Below, piece by piece: positions 22,034-30,415 of a stretch of 36,812 nucleotides of DNA. The notes beneath the pieces are model-generated. The model was not told where the DNA came from. It ran no database searches and was given only the letters and a program-made list of their open reading frames with translations. The translations under genes and the position numbers were made by a program. Source of the DNA: JAGLOK01 sp023139005 (lineage in GTDB: Bacteria; Bacillota; Clostridia; Christensenellales; UMGS416); the NCBI GenBank assembly GCA_030637745.1, contig DAOWFX010000039.1, forward strand, positions 1-36,812. Direction: 5' to 3'. Position 1 is the stretch's first letter. Every line of letters starts with the position of its first letter.

Positions 22034-22423
22034 ATGAGTGACAATAAAGAAAAGATCATAACCACAAATGAGAGTGGTTCAATAAATTATGCAAACGATG
22101 TACTGGCTAAGATTGCAGCCCTAGCTACAGACGAAGTAGTAGGTGTTTTAGGTATATCCGGTGGTGGACTTTCTGATATGTTAGGTGTGAAAAATCGTGG
22201 AATTCATGTAACGTTGGAAGAAAATACAGCTGTGATAGATATCAATATCATTGTAGAATACGGCAAAAAGCTTCATGTGGTATCAAACGCTGTACAAGAT
22301 AGTATCAAAAAAGCCATTGAAAGCATGACTTCACTAAAAGTAATTGCAGTAAATGTTAATGTCAGTAGTATACATGTTGAAAAGCCAAAAGAAGTAGAAG
22401 AAGAGAAACAACCAAAGAAATAA
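22034..22423 (+). CDS. Asp23/Gls24 family envelope stress protein
   Basis: The 129-residue protein has the Asp23 core: GSINYANDVLAKIAALATDEVVGVLGISGG at the start, then ITVL-type strands, IIVEYGKKLHVVS and VIAVNVNVSSIHV. In Staphylococcus the protein sits beneath the membrane, anchored by AmaP, and rises with cell-wall stress. The next genes here are AmaP and DUF2273, which confirms the module. The ribosome site GGAGG is strong. The tail is Lys/Glu-rich. Confidence 0.95.
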   Translation: MSDNKEKIITTNESGSINYANDVLAKIAALATDEVVGVLGISGGGLSDMLGVKNRGIHVTLEENTAVIDINIIVEYGKKLHVVSNAVQDSIKKAIESMTSLKVIAVNVNVSSIHVEKPKEVEEEKQPKK

Positions 22424-22433
22424 GGAGAATGAC

Positions 22434-22973
22434 ATGAAAGTTAGAATATTTGATCGTATTGTTACTGCATTTGTAGCACTATTGTTAATTGCTGTGACTT
22501 TATTTTTTGTAGGAGTTGCATGGAATATCATCAAGCAACCAGTAATCGATGAATATGTAAATGCAATATACAACATCAACATAAATGCTTGGATAATGAC
22601 AGGTATCGCTTGTGTCGTACTAATAATCGCCATAGCACTTCTTTTTATTACATTTGGGAGAAATAAAAAGGGCGGACGCTATTTGGAAATCAACAATGCT
22701 GAAAATGGAAGCATTCGTATTGCAGATTCCACATTCAAAGATATGATCAACAAGAATGCCAAAATGGTTGATGGAGTCATTGGTTCAAAGACTAGCATTA
22801 AAAGCATCGACAAAACCGTTCAAATATTCATTAAAGCTGAACTTTCAGATGATGTTGTGATTCCGCAAATAGGCACAAGAATACAAGAAACAGTAAAGAC
22901 AAACATTGAAGCAATGTGTGGTATAAAGCTAGATAAAATCAATGTTGTTGTAGACAACAAGAAAAAAGAATAA
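22434..22973 (+). CDS. amaP: AmaP, alkaline-shock response membrane anchor protein
   Basis: The 179-residue protein has two membrane helices (about residues 10-32 and 52-76) joined by a short loop, and a cytoplasmic domain (about 80-179) that resembles Asp23, with strands such as VQIFIKAELSDDVVIP and KINVVVDNK. This two-helix hairpin plus Asp23-like domain is the AmaP layout. It follows the Asp23 gene by 10 bases. Confidence 0.9.
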   Translation: MKVRIFDRIVTAFVALLLIAVTLFFVGVAWNIIKQPVIDEYVNAIYNININAWIMTGIACVVLIIAIALLFITFGRNKKGGRYLEINNAENGSIRIADSTFKDMINKNAKMVDGVIGSKTSIKSIDKTVQIFIKAELSDDVVIPQIGTRIQETVKTNIEAMCGIKLDKINVVVDNKKKE

Positions 22974-22974
22974 T

Positions 22975-23211
22975 ATGAAAGAAAAATTCTTAAAATTATT
23001 AGAAGATATATCGCCCTATAAATTCAGAATTATTGGATTTATAACTGGATTAATTATCGCAATATTACTACTTACAATTGGTTTTTTTAAAACACTGCTA
23101 GTAGTAATATGTATAACTATCGGTCTGGTTTTGGGATATTTCTTTGATGATAAGGTGGATTTTGGTAGCGTGGTGGATAAGATTCTTTCACGTGTGAAAG
23201 GTGACAAATAA
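22975..23211 (+). CDS. DUF2273 small membrane protein
   Basis: This 78-residue protein has two transmembrane segments (about 20-37 and 40-56) with the FFDDKVDFGS segment typical of DUF2273. It belongs to the Asp23 module and lies 1 base after amaP, overlapping nusB by one base (TAATG). The biochemical role is unknown. Confidence 0.9.
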   Translation: MKEKFLKLLEDISPYKFRIIGFITGLIIAILLLTIGFFKTLLVVICITIGLVLGYFFDDKVDFGSVVDKILSRVKGDK

Positions 23212-23606
23212 TGTCTCGACATGATGCTCGTATCGCTACGATGCGAACACTGTACTCCCAACAATTCAAAAAGGATAATCCTGAAGGTCCCTACTATAGT
23301 TATTTGAATGTCAATGCAGACGACAAGCAAATGTCAAGGGACTTGATAGTCGGAGTCAATGAGAATATCGAATTAATAAATATCGATATTGAATCCCACT
23401 TGAAGAAGTGGAAAGCAGAAAGACTGCCAAAGGTAGATGTTGCAATTTTGCAGATGGCAATCTATGAAATTAAATATCAAAAATTGAACCCCCCGGGTGC
23501 TGTCATCAATGAAGCGGTGGAGCTTGCCAAAGAGTTTTCGCTACCTGACTCGGGTAGCTATATCAACGCGATATTAGCAAGTGTACTAAAATCAGTACAA
23601 GAATAA
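23211..23606 (+). CDS. nusB: Transcription antitermination factor NusB
   Basis: NusB with NusE (S10) binds the boxA of rRNA leaders and prevents early termination. The 131 residues form the all-helical NusB fold, recognisable from MSRHDARIATMRTLYSQQF, the middle KWKAERLPKVDVAILQMAIYEI and the end PPGAVINEAVELAKEFS...YINAILASVL. It overlaps DUF2273 by one base. This Asp23-module-then-nusB order is common in Firmicutes. Confidence 0.96.
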   Translation: MSRHDARIATMRTLYSQQFKKDNPEGPYYSYLNVNADDKQMSRDLIVGVNENIELINIDIESHLKKWKAERLPKVDVAILQMAIYEIKYQKLNPPGAVINEAVELAKEFSLPDSGSYINAILASVLKSVQE

Positions 23607-23620
23607 TAATTTGACTAAAG

Positions 23621-23663
23621 CCGCTCACTGAGCGGTTAAATTATATCGCATCAAATATGATGC
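23621..23663 (+). promoter_or_regulatory. Two hairpins in the nusB-folD gap
   Basis: The first hairpin, CCGCTC/GAGCGG with a 3-base loop (23621-23635), is followed by TTAAATTATA. The second, GCATCA/TGATGC with a 4-base loop (23648-23663), is followed by AAATTTTTT. Either could terminate nusB transcripts; the pair could also be a small leader element of folD. No riboswitch consensus is recognisable. Confidence 0.5.
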
Positions 23664-23686
23664 AAATTTTTTAAAGAGGTGAAATT

Positions 23687-24535
23687 ATGCAGGCACAAAT
23701 AATTGATGGAAGAGAACTTGCAAAACAAACGAGAATTAAACTGAAAAAAAAAGTGAACAGTCTCTATGAACAAAAGAGCAAGTATCCTGGATTGACAGTT
23801 GTACTAGTAGGCGATGATTTAGCATCAGCTGCCTATGTTAGAAACAAGGAAAAGTTTGCGAAACGAGTCAATATCATTTCAAATACGATAAGAATGCCCA
23901 AAGAAACAACAAAAGAAGAGCTATTAGACGTTATAGAAAAGCTGAACAATGATAACGATGTGCATGGCATCCTTGTACAACTTCCACTACCTAAACACCT
24001 TGATGAAAGCACTGTTATAAATACAATTTCATACGAAAAAGATGTAGATGGATTTCATATTATAAACTCAGGGAAATTACTATCAGGACAAGACAGCTTA
24101 CGTCCATGTACACCAACAGGAATTATTAAGCTAATAGAAAGTATCGGTGTCAACATCGAAGGAAAGAATGCAGTTGTTGTAGGTCGTAGTAATATTGTGG
24201 GCAAACCCGCAGCACTTTTGCTGCTTGAAAAGAATGCAACCGTCACAGTATGTCACTCAAGAACTAGGGATCTAGGGGAAGTAACAAATAAAGCAGATAT
24301 ACTCGTCGTCGCTATAGGCCGTGCTGAAATGATTACAGGAGACATGGTTAAGCCCGGTGCAGTAGTTATCGATGTAGGATCTAATTACACAGAAGATAAA
24401 ACATATGGCGATGTGAAGTTTGATGAAGCAGTGAATGTAGCATCCTTCATAACCCCCGTACCTGGTGGTGTAGGACCCATGACGATTGCACAATTATTAG
24501 AAAACACAGTGAAGGCTTTTGAACTTTATGGCTAA
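23687..24535 (+). CDS. folD: Bifunctional methylenetetrahydrofolate dehydrogenase / methenyltetrahydrofolate cyclohydrolase
   Basis: FolD interconverts 5,10-methylene- and 10-formyl-tetrahydrofolate. The 282 residues contain the catalytic tyrosine and lysine in AAYVRNKEK (Tyr50, Lys54), the folate-site GILVQLPLPKHL, the DVDGFH motif, the NADP site VVGRSNIVGKPAA and the C-terminal TPVPGGVGPMT. Start with AAAGAGGTGA upstream. It overlaps xseA by 8 bases, opening a run of genes to the DUF212 gene that are tightly packed. Confidence 0.97.
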   Translation: MQAQIIDGRELAKQTRIKLKKKVNSLYEQKSKYPGLTVVLVGDDLASAAYVRNKEKFAKRVNIISNTIRMPKETTKEELLDVIEKLNNDNDVHGILVQLPLPKHLDESTVINTISYEKDVDGFHIINSGKLLSGQDSLRPCTPTGIIKLIESIGVNIEGKNAVVVGRSNIVGKPAALLLLEKNATVTVCHSRTRDLGEVTNKADILVVAIGRAEMITGDMVKPGAVVIDVGSNYTEDKTYGDVKFDEAVNVASFITPVPGGVGPMTIAQLLENTVKAFELYG

Positions 24536-25733
24536 TTTTATTTTTACAGTTTCAGAGGTAAATGGTTATGTAAAAAAGGTCCTCGAAGCAGAGGATCTTT
24601 TGCAGGATATCTCCATTCGTGGAGAAGTCTCAAACTATTCCAAATCCATATCAGGTCATATTTATTTCACACTAAAAGATGAAATGGCATCTTTACAATG
24701 CGTATGGTTTGCAGGTCAAAATCGTGCGAATGCAATAAACCTAACCAATGGAGATAAAATAAAGGTAAGAGCGAATGTAACACTCTATATAAAAGGTGGC
24801 ACCTATCAGTTAATTATTAGGAGTGTTCGAAAAGATGGAACAGGAAGCCTCTATGAGCAGTTTGAAGAACTCAAGAGGAAACTAGAAAACGAAGGTCTGT
24901 TTGATACCAGTATAAAAAAGCTGTTGCCCAAATATCCAAGAGTAGTAGGAGTTATCACAAGTGAGCATGGTGCTGCCATCCAAGACATTCAAAGAGTATT
25001 GGATGAAAGCTGGGGCAATACAGTGATGCTTCTGTATCCCGTATCTGTACAAGGGGAAAATGCAGCAAGTCAAATGATTCAAGCATTGCATTACTTTGAT
25101 ACCAATAAAGCAGCAGATGTTATTATCATCGGTAGAGGTGGTGGATCATTTGAGGACTTAAATTGCTTTAACGATGAAAGTCTTGTGCGAACTGTATTCA
25201 ATTGCATGACACCTCTTATATCAGCAGTAGGGCATGAAACAGACTTCACATTATGCGACTTTGCTTGTGATGTTCGAGAGGCAACACCATCAACAGCAGC
25301 AAAAAGAGCAGTACCTGACAAAAATTCAGAACTAGAAAAGTTATATAACCTCAAACATCAGCTAAACAAAAAGGTATCAATAAACATACAAAGATTTGAT
25401 GATCGACTTGCAAATATCAATGCAAGATATGTAAAGCTTGACCCAAATGATCGATTGATGCAAACAAGTCAACAACTTGATCTGATTGCTATGCGAATAG
25501 CCAATGAGATAACAAAGAAGCTTGAAAGTGATTCTGTGCGGATCTATCAAAACAAAAAAGCATTGATAGCACTTAATCCTAAAAATACACTTAACAGGGG
25601 ATATGCAATCATAAAAGATAATAGTAGAAAAGTGCTATCGGATATAAATATGTTGAAAAAATCACGAAAAGTAACTATCAATATGCATGATGGTAGTGTT
25701 CATGCCGATATTTTGGAGGAGAATAATGAGTAA
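24528..25733 (+). CDS. xseA: Exodeoxyribonuclease VII large subunit
   Basis: The large subunit of ExoVII degrades single-stranded DNA. The 401 residues include an N-terminal OB fold (FTVSEVNGYVKKVLE, then GEVSNYS, SGHIYFTLKD) and the catalytic domain with VGVITSEHGAAIQDI, IIIGRGGGSFEDLNCFND, and AVGHETDFTLCDFACDVREATPS, ending in a coiled-coil and NRGYAII near the C-terminus. I use the ATG at 24528, matching the family start ANFIFTVSEVN, rather than the TTG 9 bases upstream. It overlaps folD and the xseB gene by 8 bases each. Confidence 0.96.
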   Translation: MANFIFTVSEVNGYVKKVLEAEDLLQDISIRGEVSNYSKSISGHIYFTLKDEMASLQCVWFAGQNRANAINLTNGDKIKVRANVTLYIKGGTYQLIIRSVRKDGTGSLYEQFEELKRKLENEGLFDTSIKKLLPKYPRVVGVITSEHGAAIQDIQRVLDESWGNTVMLLYPVSVQGENAASQMIQALHYFDTNKAADVIIIGRGGGSFEDLNCFNDESLVRTVFNCMTPLISAVGHETDFTLCDFACDVREATPSTAAKRAVPDKNSELEKLYNLKHQLNKKVSINIQRFDDRLANINARYVKLDPNDRLMQTSQQLDLIAMRIANEITKKLESDSVRIYQNKKALIALNPKNTLNRGYAIIKDNSRKVLSDINMLKKSRKVTINMHDGSVHADILEENNE

Positions 25734-25932
25734 GGAAATGACATTTGAAGAAAAGATGAAGGAACTTGATGATATAGCAAACGATATGGAATCAGGAGAC
25801 ATGACGCTTGAAGATTCTATGTTAGCCTATGAAAAGGGCATGAAAATCATAAAAGAATGCGAAGACTATATCAACACTGCGAAACTCAAGATTAAGAAAA
25901 TAGCTAATGGTGACAGCAAAGAGGTACACTAA
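25726..25932 (+). CDS. xseB: Exodeoxyribonuclease VII small subunit
   Basis: The 68-residue helical subunit binds several copies per large subunit. It has the family pattern FEEKMKELDDIANDMESGDM followed by LEDSMLAYEKGM. The start is the ATG at 25726 with GGAGG upstream, not the longer frame beginning at 25687, because it overlaps the xseA stop and matches the family length. The stop overlaps the ispA start by one base. Confidence 0.95.
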   Translation: MSKEMTFEEKMKELDDIANDMESGDMTLEDSMLAYEKGMKIIKECEDYINTAKLKIKKIANGDSKEVH

Positions 25933-26807
25933 TGGATTTTCTTCATACACACAATCAATTAAAAACAGAAGTAGAAATGAGGCTTGCAAGAGTATTTGAT
26001 GATGTGAAAGCACCTGCAAATATTATTAAGGCAATGAGTTATTCTCTATATCTAGATGGAAAAAGACTGCGTCCTGTAATAATGTTGCATATGGCAAGAA
26101 AACTTGGCGTGAGAGATAGTGTGATATTCCCATTATGTTGCGCGCTTGAAATGATACACACATATTCGCTGATTCATGATGATCTTCCTGCGATGGATAA
26201 TGATGACATCAGAAGGGGAAAAGCATCCAATCATAAAGTATTTGGAGAAGACATGGCGATACTTGCAGGAGATGGGTTGTTGAATTTTGCGTATGAAATT
26301 ATGATTCAGAATTGTCCGATAGAAAGTTCTGAAAAGTATATTCGTGCAGTATCATATATTATATCATGTGCAGGTGTAAGTGGTATGATTGGAGGTCAAG
26401 TCTTGGATATAAAAAATGAATCAGGCACCATTGAAGACTTAGAGAAGATGCATCAATTAAAAACAGGTAAATTATTTAGTGCCTCAATCATGACTTCTGT
26501 TATGTTGTCTGATTTAGGTGATGAAGAATATAGCAATTATGAAGAATTCTGTAAGAATTTAGGGTTGCTCTTTCAAATAACAGATGATATCCTTGATGTC
26601 ACGGGTGATGAAAAGATAATGGGAAAGACATTATTTAAGGATAATAATTCAGGTAAAGTAACATATGTATCCGTATATGGATTAGAAAATGCGTTGATAC
26701 GTGCAGATGACGTCAAAGAGCTGTGCATACAGAATCTAGAGACAGTCGGACAATCTGATGGATATTTATCATCTCTTGTAGAACATATAAGACAAAGGAA
26801 TAGATAA
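25932..26807 (+). CDS. ispA: Farnesyl/geranyl diphosphate synthase
   Basis: This 291-residue prenyltransferase joins isopentenyl diphosphate to allylic diphosphates, making C10-C15 chains for isoprenoids. Two aspartate-rich motifs are present: the first is DDLPAMDND (about 83-91) and the second is DDILD inside LLFQITDDILDVTGD. Other markers are LDGKRLRPV, GGQVLD and LKTGKLF. It continues the xse operon. Here it sits upstream of a DUF212 gene, the OLE RNA and dxs, which makes an isoprenoid precursor. Confidence 0.95.
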   Translation: MDFLHTHNQLKTEVEMRLARVFDDVKAPANIIKAMSYSLYLDGKRLRPVIMLHMARKLGVRDSVIFPLCCALEMIHTYSLIHDDLPAMDNDDIRRGKASNHKVFGEDMAILAGDGLLNFAYEIMIQNCPIESSEKYIRAVSYIISCAGVSGMIGGQVLDIKNESGTIEDLEKMHQLKTGKLFSASIMTSVMLSDLGDEEYSNYEEFCKNLGLLFQITDDILDVTGDEKIMGKTLFKDNNSGKVTYVSVYGLENALIRADDVKELCIQNLETVGQSDGYLSSLVEHIRQRNR

Positions 26808-27278
26808 ATGCATTTTGATTTTTGGCGATTTGTGAATAGTCCTGTTATTATTACAGCTTTTATATCATGGTTTATTGCACAATTTTTAAAAATATTCACA
26901 AGTTATAAAGAAGAGAAAAAAATAAAACTTTCCAGATTCTTTAATTCCAGTGGAATGCCCAGCTCACATACATCTGTAATCATATCAGCAACTACTACCA
27001 TAGGTATATTATATGGATTTGAGAATCCTCTATTTAGCCTTGCAATTATATTTTCGTTTATTGTAATGTACGATGCTGCCGGAGTGCGATATGAAACAGG
27101 GAAGCAAGCAACATTAATTAATTTCTTAGTTGAAGAAATCAAAAGCCATAAGATTAGTGAAGTATTTCATGTAGAAAAGCTAAAAGAACTTATCGGGCAT
27201 AAGCCAATTGAGGTTTTAGCAGGCGCAGTTTTGGGAATTGCTGTCTCTGTGGGGTATTGTTTGTTAGTAATAAAGTAA
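26808..27278 (+). CDS. DUF212 (divergent PAP2 family) membrane protein
   Basis: The 156-residue protein belongs to DUF212, a divergent branch of the PAP2 phosphatase fold. Its motifs are GMPSSHTS at about residues 49-56, YDAAGVRYETGKQA in the middle, and IGHKPIEVLAGAVLG at the end. Four hydrophobic segments are visible: about 12-27, 55-70, 75-90 and 135-153. It follows ispA with no gap. In this position it could act on prenyl phosphates, but that is only suggested by the neighbours. It ends 72 bases before the OLE promoter. Confidence 0.93.
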   Translation: MHFDFWRFVNSPVIITAFISWFIAQFLKIFTSYKEEKKIKLSRFFNSSGMPSSHTSVIISATTTIGILYGFENPLFSLAIIFSFIVMYDAAGVRYETGKQATLINFLVEEIKSHKISEVFHVEKLKELIGHKPIEVLAGAVLGIAVSVGYCLLVIK

Positions 27279-27350
27279 ATATAAACACAATCTTATTAAT
27301 TAATTGGTTCCCTAATTATTATATAGAACACATTCCAATATTCAACACAA

Positions 27351-27379
27351 TTGAAACAACAACCCCAATATGATATAAT
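27351..27379 (+). promoter_or_regulatory. Promoter of the OLE RNA
   Basis: TTGAAA (27351-27356) and TATAAT (27374-27379) are 17 bases apart. Counting 7 bases from the -10 gives a start at about 27386, which coincides with the first base pairs of the terminal helix of the RNA. This near-consensus spacing suggests strong transcription. Confidence 0.85.
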
Positions 27380-27384
27380 TCCAT

Positions 27385-27957
27385 TCGGTGGTGCAGTATT
27401 CTAGTTAGCAACACCATTTCCGAAGGCGGGGCTAAAAATCCGTTAAAGGGCATATCGATGAAGTTTCTTGTGCTGGCTGCCGACGCCCAGTTGGGGGCTG
27501 GTGCTGGAAGTTAAGAAAGAAGGGCGATCCGCAAAGGCATGCGGGCGTTGACCCAGCTTTCGTGGAGACCCGTATAGGTGGGAAACTACTTTTCGGGATT
27601 AAACCTGTATTGCGGTGATTAAAAGCTGTGTACAGTGTAGCCTGCCTTGAGTGAGGTGGGTGGATTTGAGATTACGTGGTATTACAGCAGTGCACGCAGT
27701 GATATTATGATTGCTCGATGAAACCTACGTTGCAATAAAGGATAGGGAATGATTGACGCTGTAGAGGAAAGCTCCTAGACTGTTTCAAGGCATAATGGGG
27801 ATTATAGTGTGGACTCTAAAGGTAATCCAGCCCTGCTCATGGCGACATGGCAGCAATGAGTTTAAAGGGGAACCGCCTGACTGGCGACAGTAGGTACTTG
27901 TTGGGGAAATCCAGCTGGACTATATGCCGCAAGGTTTACCCATTATGTTACCACCGA
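27385..27957 (+). ncRNA. OLE RNA (ornate, large, extremophilic), about 573 nt
   Basis: A large non-coding RNA fills the gap between the DUF212 gene and the oapA-like gene; no protein frame spans it. The ends pair perfectly over 8 bp: TCGGTGGT (27385-27392) with ACCACCGA (27950-27957). Inside, local and longer helices can be drawn: CGACGCCC (27481-27488) with GGGCGTTG (27543-27550), extended by GCTGG (27472-27476) with CCAGC (27553-27557); CCTGCCT (27641-27647) with AGGTGGG (27654-27660); GGATTA (27799-27804) with TAATCC (27823-27828); CTCAT (27836-27840) with ATGAG (27856-27860). Length, strong own promoter, place between ispA and dxs, and the membrane protein next door are known traits of OLE, which forms a complex at the membrane with OapA and is linked to magnesium, cold and ethanol stress. 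The sequence alone does not prove it: I did not match the Rfam OLE model. Confidence 0.9.
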
Positions 27958-27980
27958 TTATTTATTGATAAGGTAATAAA

Positions 27981-28553
27981 TTGAAAGCAAAATCAAATAA
28001 TGATACAGCACCGAAGAAAAGAGTATACGGCTGGGTAATAAAGATTGTATTGTTGACATTTGTATTGTCGATTATGATGAGCTTTATTGCAGAGTCGTTT
28101 TTGCATACTGTATCATTACCAATTGCATTTATCATACTAATCGTTTTCATACTTATAGGAGTCACATTTGATACTATAGGTATTTCTATTGCAGCAGCAG
28201 AGCTTACGCCATTTATTTCAATGTCATCCAAGAAGATACATGGTGCTAGTCAAGCTATCTATCTACTAAAAAGAGCGGACATAGTTACAAATATATGCAA
28301 TGATGTCGTTGGAGACATTTGCGGTATTATCAGTGGATCAATGGGTGCGATTATTACTTTAACTATATTGCAAAGCACAGTACAATTATCACAATTACTT
28401 ATTGCTGTAATTATCAGTGCAATGATTGCAACATTAACTGTATCAGGTAAAGCAGTCGGTAAAATCATAGCAATGCGAAAATCAAAAGAAATAACACTAT
28501 TTGTAGGCAGAGTGTTAAGGCTACTTCATTTAAAATTTAAAAGAGAGAAATAA
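27981..28553 (+). CDS. oapA: OLE-associated membrane protein OapA
   Basis: The 190-residue protein has four hydrophobic segments, about residues 18-40, 46-70, 112-133 and 137-157, and basic stretches at both ends (PKKR; LRLLHLKFKREK), as expected for a membrane protein that binds RNA. Acidic residues lie in or next to the membrane helices (FDTIGISIAAAELTPF, and NDVVGDICGIISG), a pattern shared with the DUF21 (CNNM/CorC) magnesium-transport fold to which OapA is related. It starts with a TTG codon at 27981 behind AAGG at good spacing; the next ATG would cut off the first membrane helix. It begins 24 bases after the RNA end and overlaps dxs by one base, so one message may contain both OLE and OapA. 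Confidence 0.9.
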   Translation: MKAKSNNDTAPKKRVYGWVIKIVLLTFVLSIMMSFIAESFLHTVSLPIAFIILIVFILIGVTFDTIGISIAAAELTPFISMSSKKIHGASQAIYLLKRADIVTNICNDVVGDICGIISGSMGAIITLTILQSTVQLSQLLIAVIISAMIATLTVSGKAVGKIIAMRKSKEITLFVGRVLRLLHLKFKREK

Positions 28554-30415
28554 TGACTGAAAAAATTCTAGATAAAATAAATAAAGCCAGCGACATTAAA
28601 ACACTTTCTAATAAGGAAGTCAGAATATTAGCAGATGAATTACGTAGTGAAATTATTACCACTGTTTCAAAAAATGGTGGGCACCTAGCTTCCAATCTGG
28701 GCGTTGTTGAAGTGACAATTGCACTTCATCGCATTTTTGATACTCCAAAAGATAAAATCATATTCGACGTAGGACATCAGTGCTATGCACACAAGATACT
28801 CACATCACGAAGAGAACGATTCCCAACAATACGCCAAGAAAACGGTTTAAGCGGTTTCCCAAAGAGAGAAGAAAGCGAATATGATGCGTTTAATACTGGA
28901 CATTCAAGCACTTCAATATCCGCTGCAGTTGGTATGGCAAGAGTACGTGACCTCTCTGGTGACGATCGACATATTATCGCATTAATCGGTGACGGTGCAT
29001 TAACAGGTGGTATGGTTTGGGAAGCTCTGAATGATGCAGGACATAGTGGAGAAAAGATTATTGTTATCCTCAATGACAATGAGATGTCAATTGGAAGAAA
29101 TGTTGGAGCTGTTTCTACATACCTGTCCAACATACGTTCAGCACGAGGATATATCCACTTAAAAGGATTTATAGCAAAGGTTTTAGGCGGAATACCGTTG
29201 ATTGGAAAGCATGTCAAAAACTTTGTAGAAAGAATCAAAAACATTATAAAATACTCACTGATGCCAAATATTATGTTCGAGCAATTAGGGTTTAAGTATT
29301 ATGGCTTGGTAGATGGGCATGATATAGCAGACCTTGAAAAAATACTTGAACATGTAAAGCAAATTGATGACCCTGTCATAATCCATGTTAAAACACAAAA
29401 AGGTAAAGGTGCAGATTATTCAACGAACAATCCGGAACAATATCACAGCACATGTCCATTTGACATAGAAACTGGCATCAAGGAAACCAATGGATGCGGG
29501 ATTCCGAGTGCAATTAGTAGTCATTTAATCGAACTATCAAAGGAAGATGAAACAATATGCACAATTACTGCTTCTATGGAACAAGGGTGTGGACTTGAAG
29601 AATACAAACAGATTTTTCCGGAAAGATTTTTTGATGTAGGAATTGCAGAGCAACATGCAGTCACAATGTGTGCAGGTATGGCAGCAGCTGGGTACAAACC
29701 GATATTTAGTGTTTATTCTTCGTTTATCCAGCGAGCATATGATCAAATTTTGCATGATGTTTGCATGCAAAATCTTGGTGTTACGATATTGGTATACAAT
29801 ACAGGCGTCGTTGGCGCAGACGGTGAAACGCATCATGGAGTTTTTGATATTTCATTTTTAAGGCATATACCAAACTTAAATCTGTTGGCACCGTCTAGTG
29901 TAAAAGAGACGTTAGAAATGATTGATACAGCAATAAACAGTAGAAAACCAACTATCATTTTGCTACCTAAGCAATTACCGAATTTGGCAATCGTAAAGTC
30001 AAATGAGAAATCAAGATGGACTAAATTTACAAAAGCTGAAAATCCAAAGATATGTATCCTTGCAAATGGAAGTATGTTGATCAATTCAATGGATGCAATA
30101 CGAAGTGATGATTTATATAAAAAGGTAGATATATACAATGCAAGATATATAAAGCCGATGGATATAGAAACTATCAAAAACATTGTAAAAGAGTATGCAT
30201 ATATAGTTACAGTTGAAGACAATTTACTGCAAGGTGGATTTGGTAGTGCAATCTTAGAGGAATTAGAAAAGATTGATTTTGATACACGCAAATTAATACG
30301 ATTAGGATATAGTGATGAATACATTCCACACGGCAAAATATCTTCATTGCATAAGCTAGCAGGAATAGATAAAGAATCAATAGCCAATAGGCTTATTGAG
30401 TTGCTCAATGAGTAA
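28553..30415 (+). CDS. dxs: 1-Deoxy-D-xylulose-5-phosphate synthase
   Basis: Dxs joins pyruvate and glyceraldehyde 3-phosphate, the first step of the non-mevalonate isoprenoid pathway. The 620 residues are a full-length protein with the thiamine-diphosphate motif beginning GDGALTGG and ending ILNDNEMSIG, FDVGHQCYAHKIL, and the transketolase-like second half with FDVGIAEQHAVTMCAG and GADGETHHGVFD. The start overlaps the oapA stop by one base (TAATG). It shares the locus with ispA, so the same region covers early and later isoprenoid synthesis. Confidence 0.97.
   Translation: MTEKILDKINKASDIKTLSNKEVRILADELRSEIITTVSKNGGHLASNLGVVEVTIALHRIFDTPKDKIIFDVGHQCYAHKILTSRRERFPTIRQENGLSGFPKREESEYDAFNTGHSSTSISAAVGMARVRDLSGDDRHIIALIGDGALTGGMVWEALNDAGHSGEKIIVILNDNEMSIGRNVGAVSTYLSNIRSARGYIHLKGFIAKVLGGIPLIGKHVKNFVERIKNIIKYSLMPNIMFEQLGFKYYGLVDGHDIADLEKILEHVKQIDDPVIIHVKTQKGKGADYSTNNPEQYHSTCPFDIETGIKETNGCGIPSAISSHLIELSKEDETICTITASMEQGCGLEEYKQIFPERFFDVGIAEQHAVTMCAGMAAAGYKPIFSVYSSFIQRAYDQILHDVCMQNLGVTILVYNTGVVGADGETHHGVFDISFLRHIPNLNLLAPSSVKETLEMIDTAINSRKPTIILLPKQLPNLAIVKSNEKSRWTKFTKAENPKICILANGSMLINSMDAIRSDDLYKKVDIYNARYIKPMDIETIKNIVKEYAYIVTVEDNLLQGGFGSAILEELEKIDFDTRKLIRLGYSDEYIPHGKISSLHKLAGIDKESIANRLIELLNE

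Noticed and set aside
27759..27771. RNase P RNA-like motif CTGTAGAGGAAAG inside the large RNA
   Set aside because: It matches part of the bacterial RNase P core, but it lies about 375 nt into the RNA instead of near the start, and the other conserved RNase P segments (for example the ACAGAA region) are not found. The context fits OLE instead.
27279..27980. tmRNA or group II intron as explanation of the gene-free 700 bases
   Set aside because: No tRNA-like ends with tag frame and no intron domain V or reverse transcriptase are visible; the terminal helix and neighbours fit OLE.
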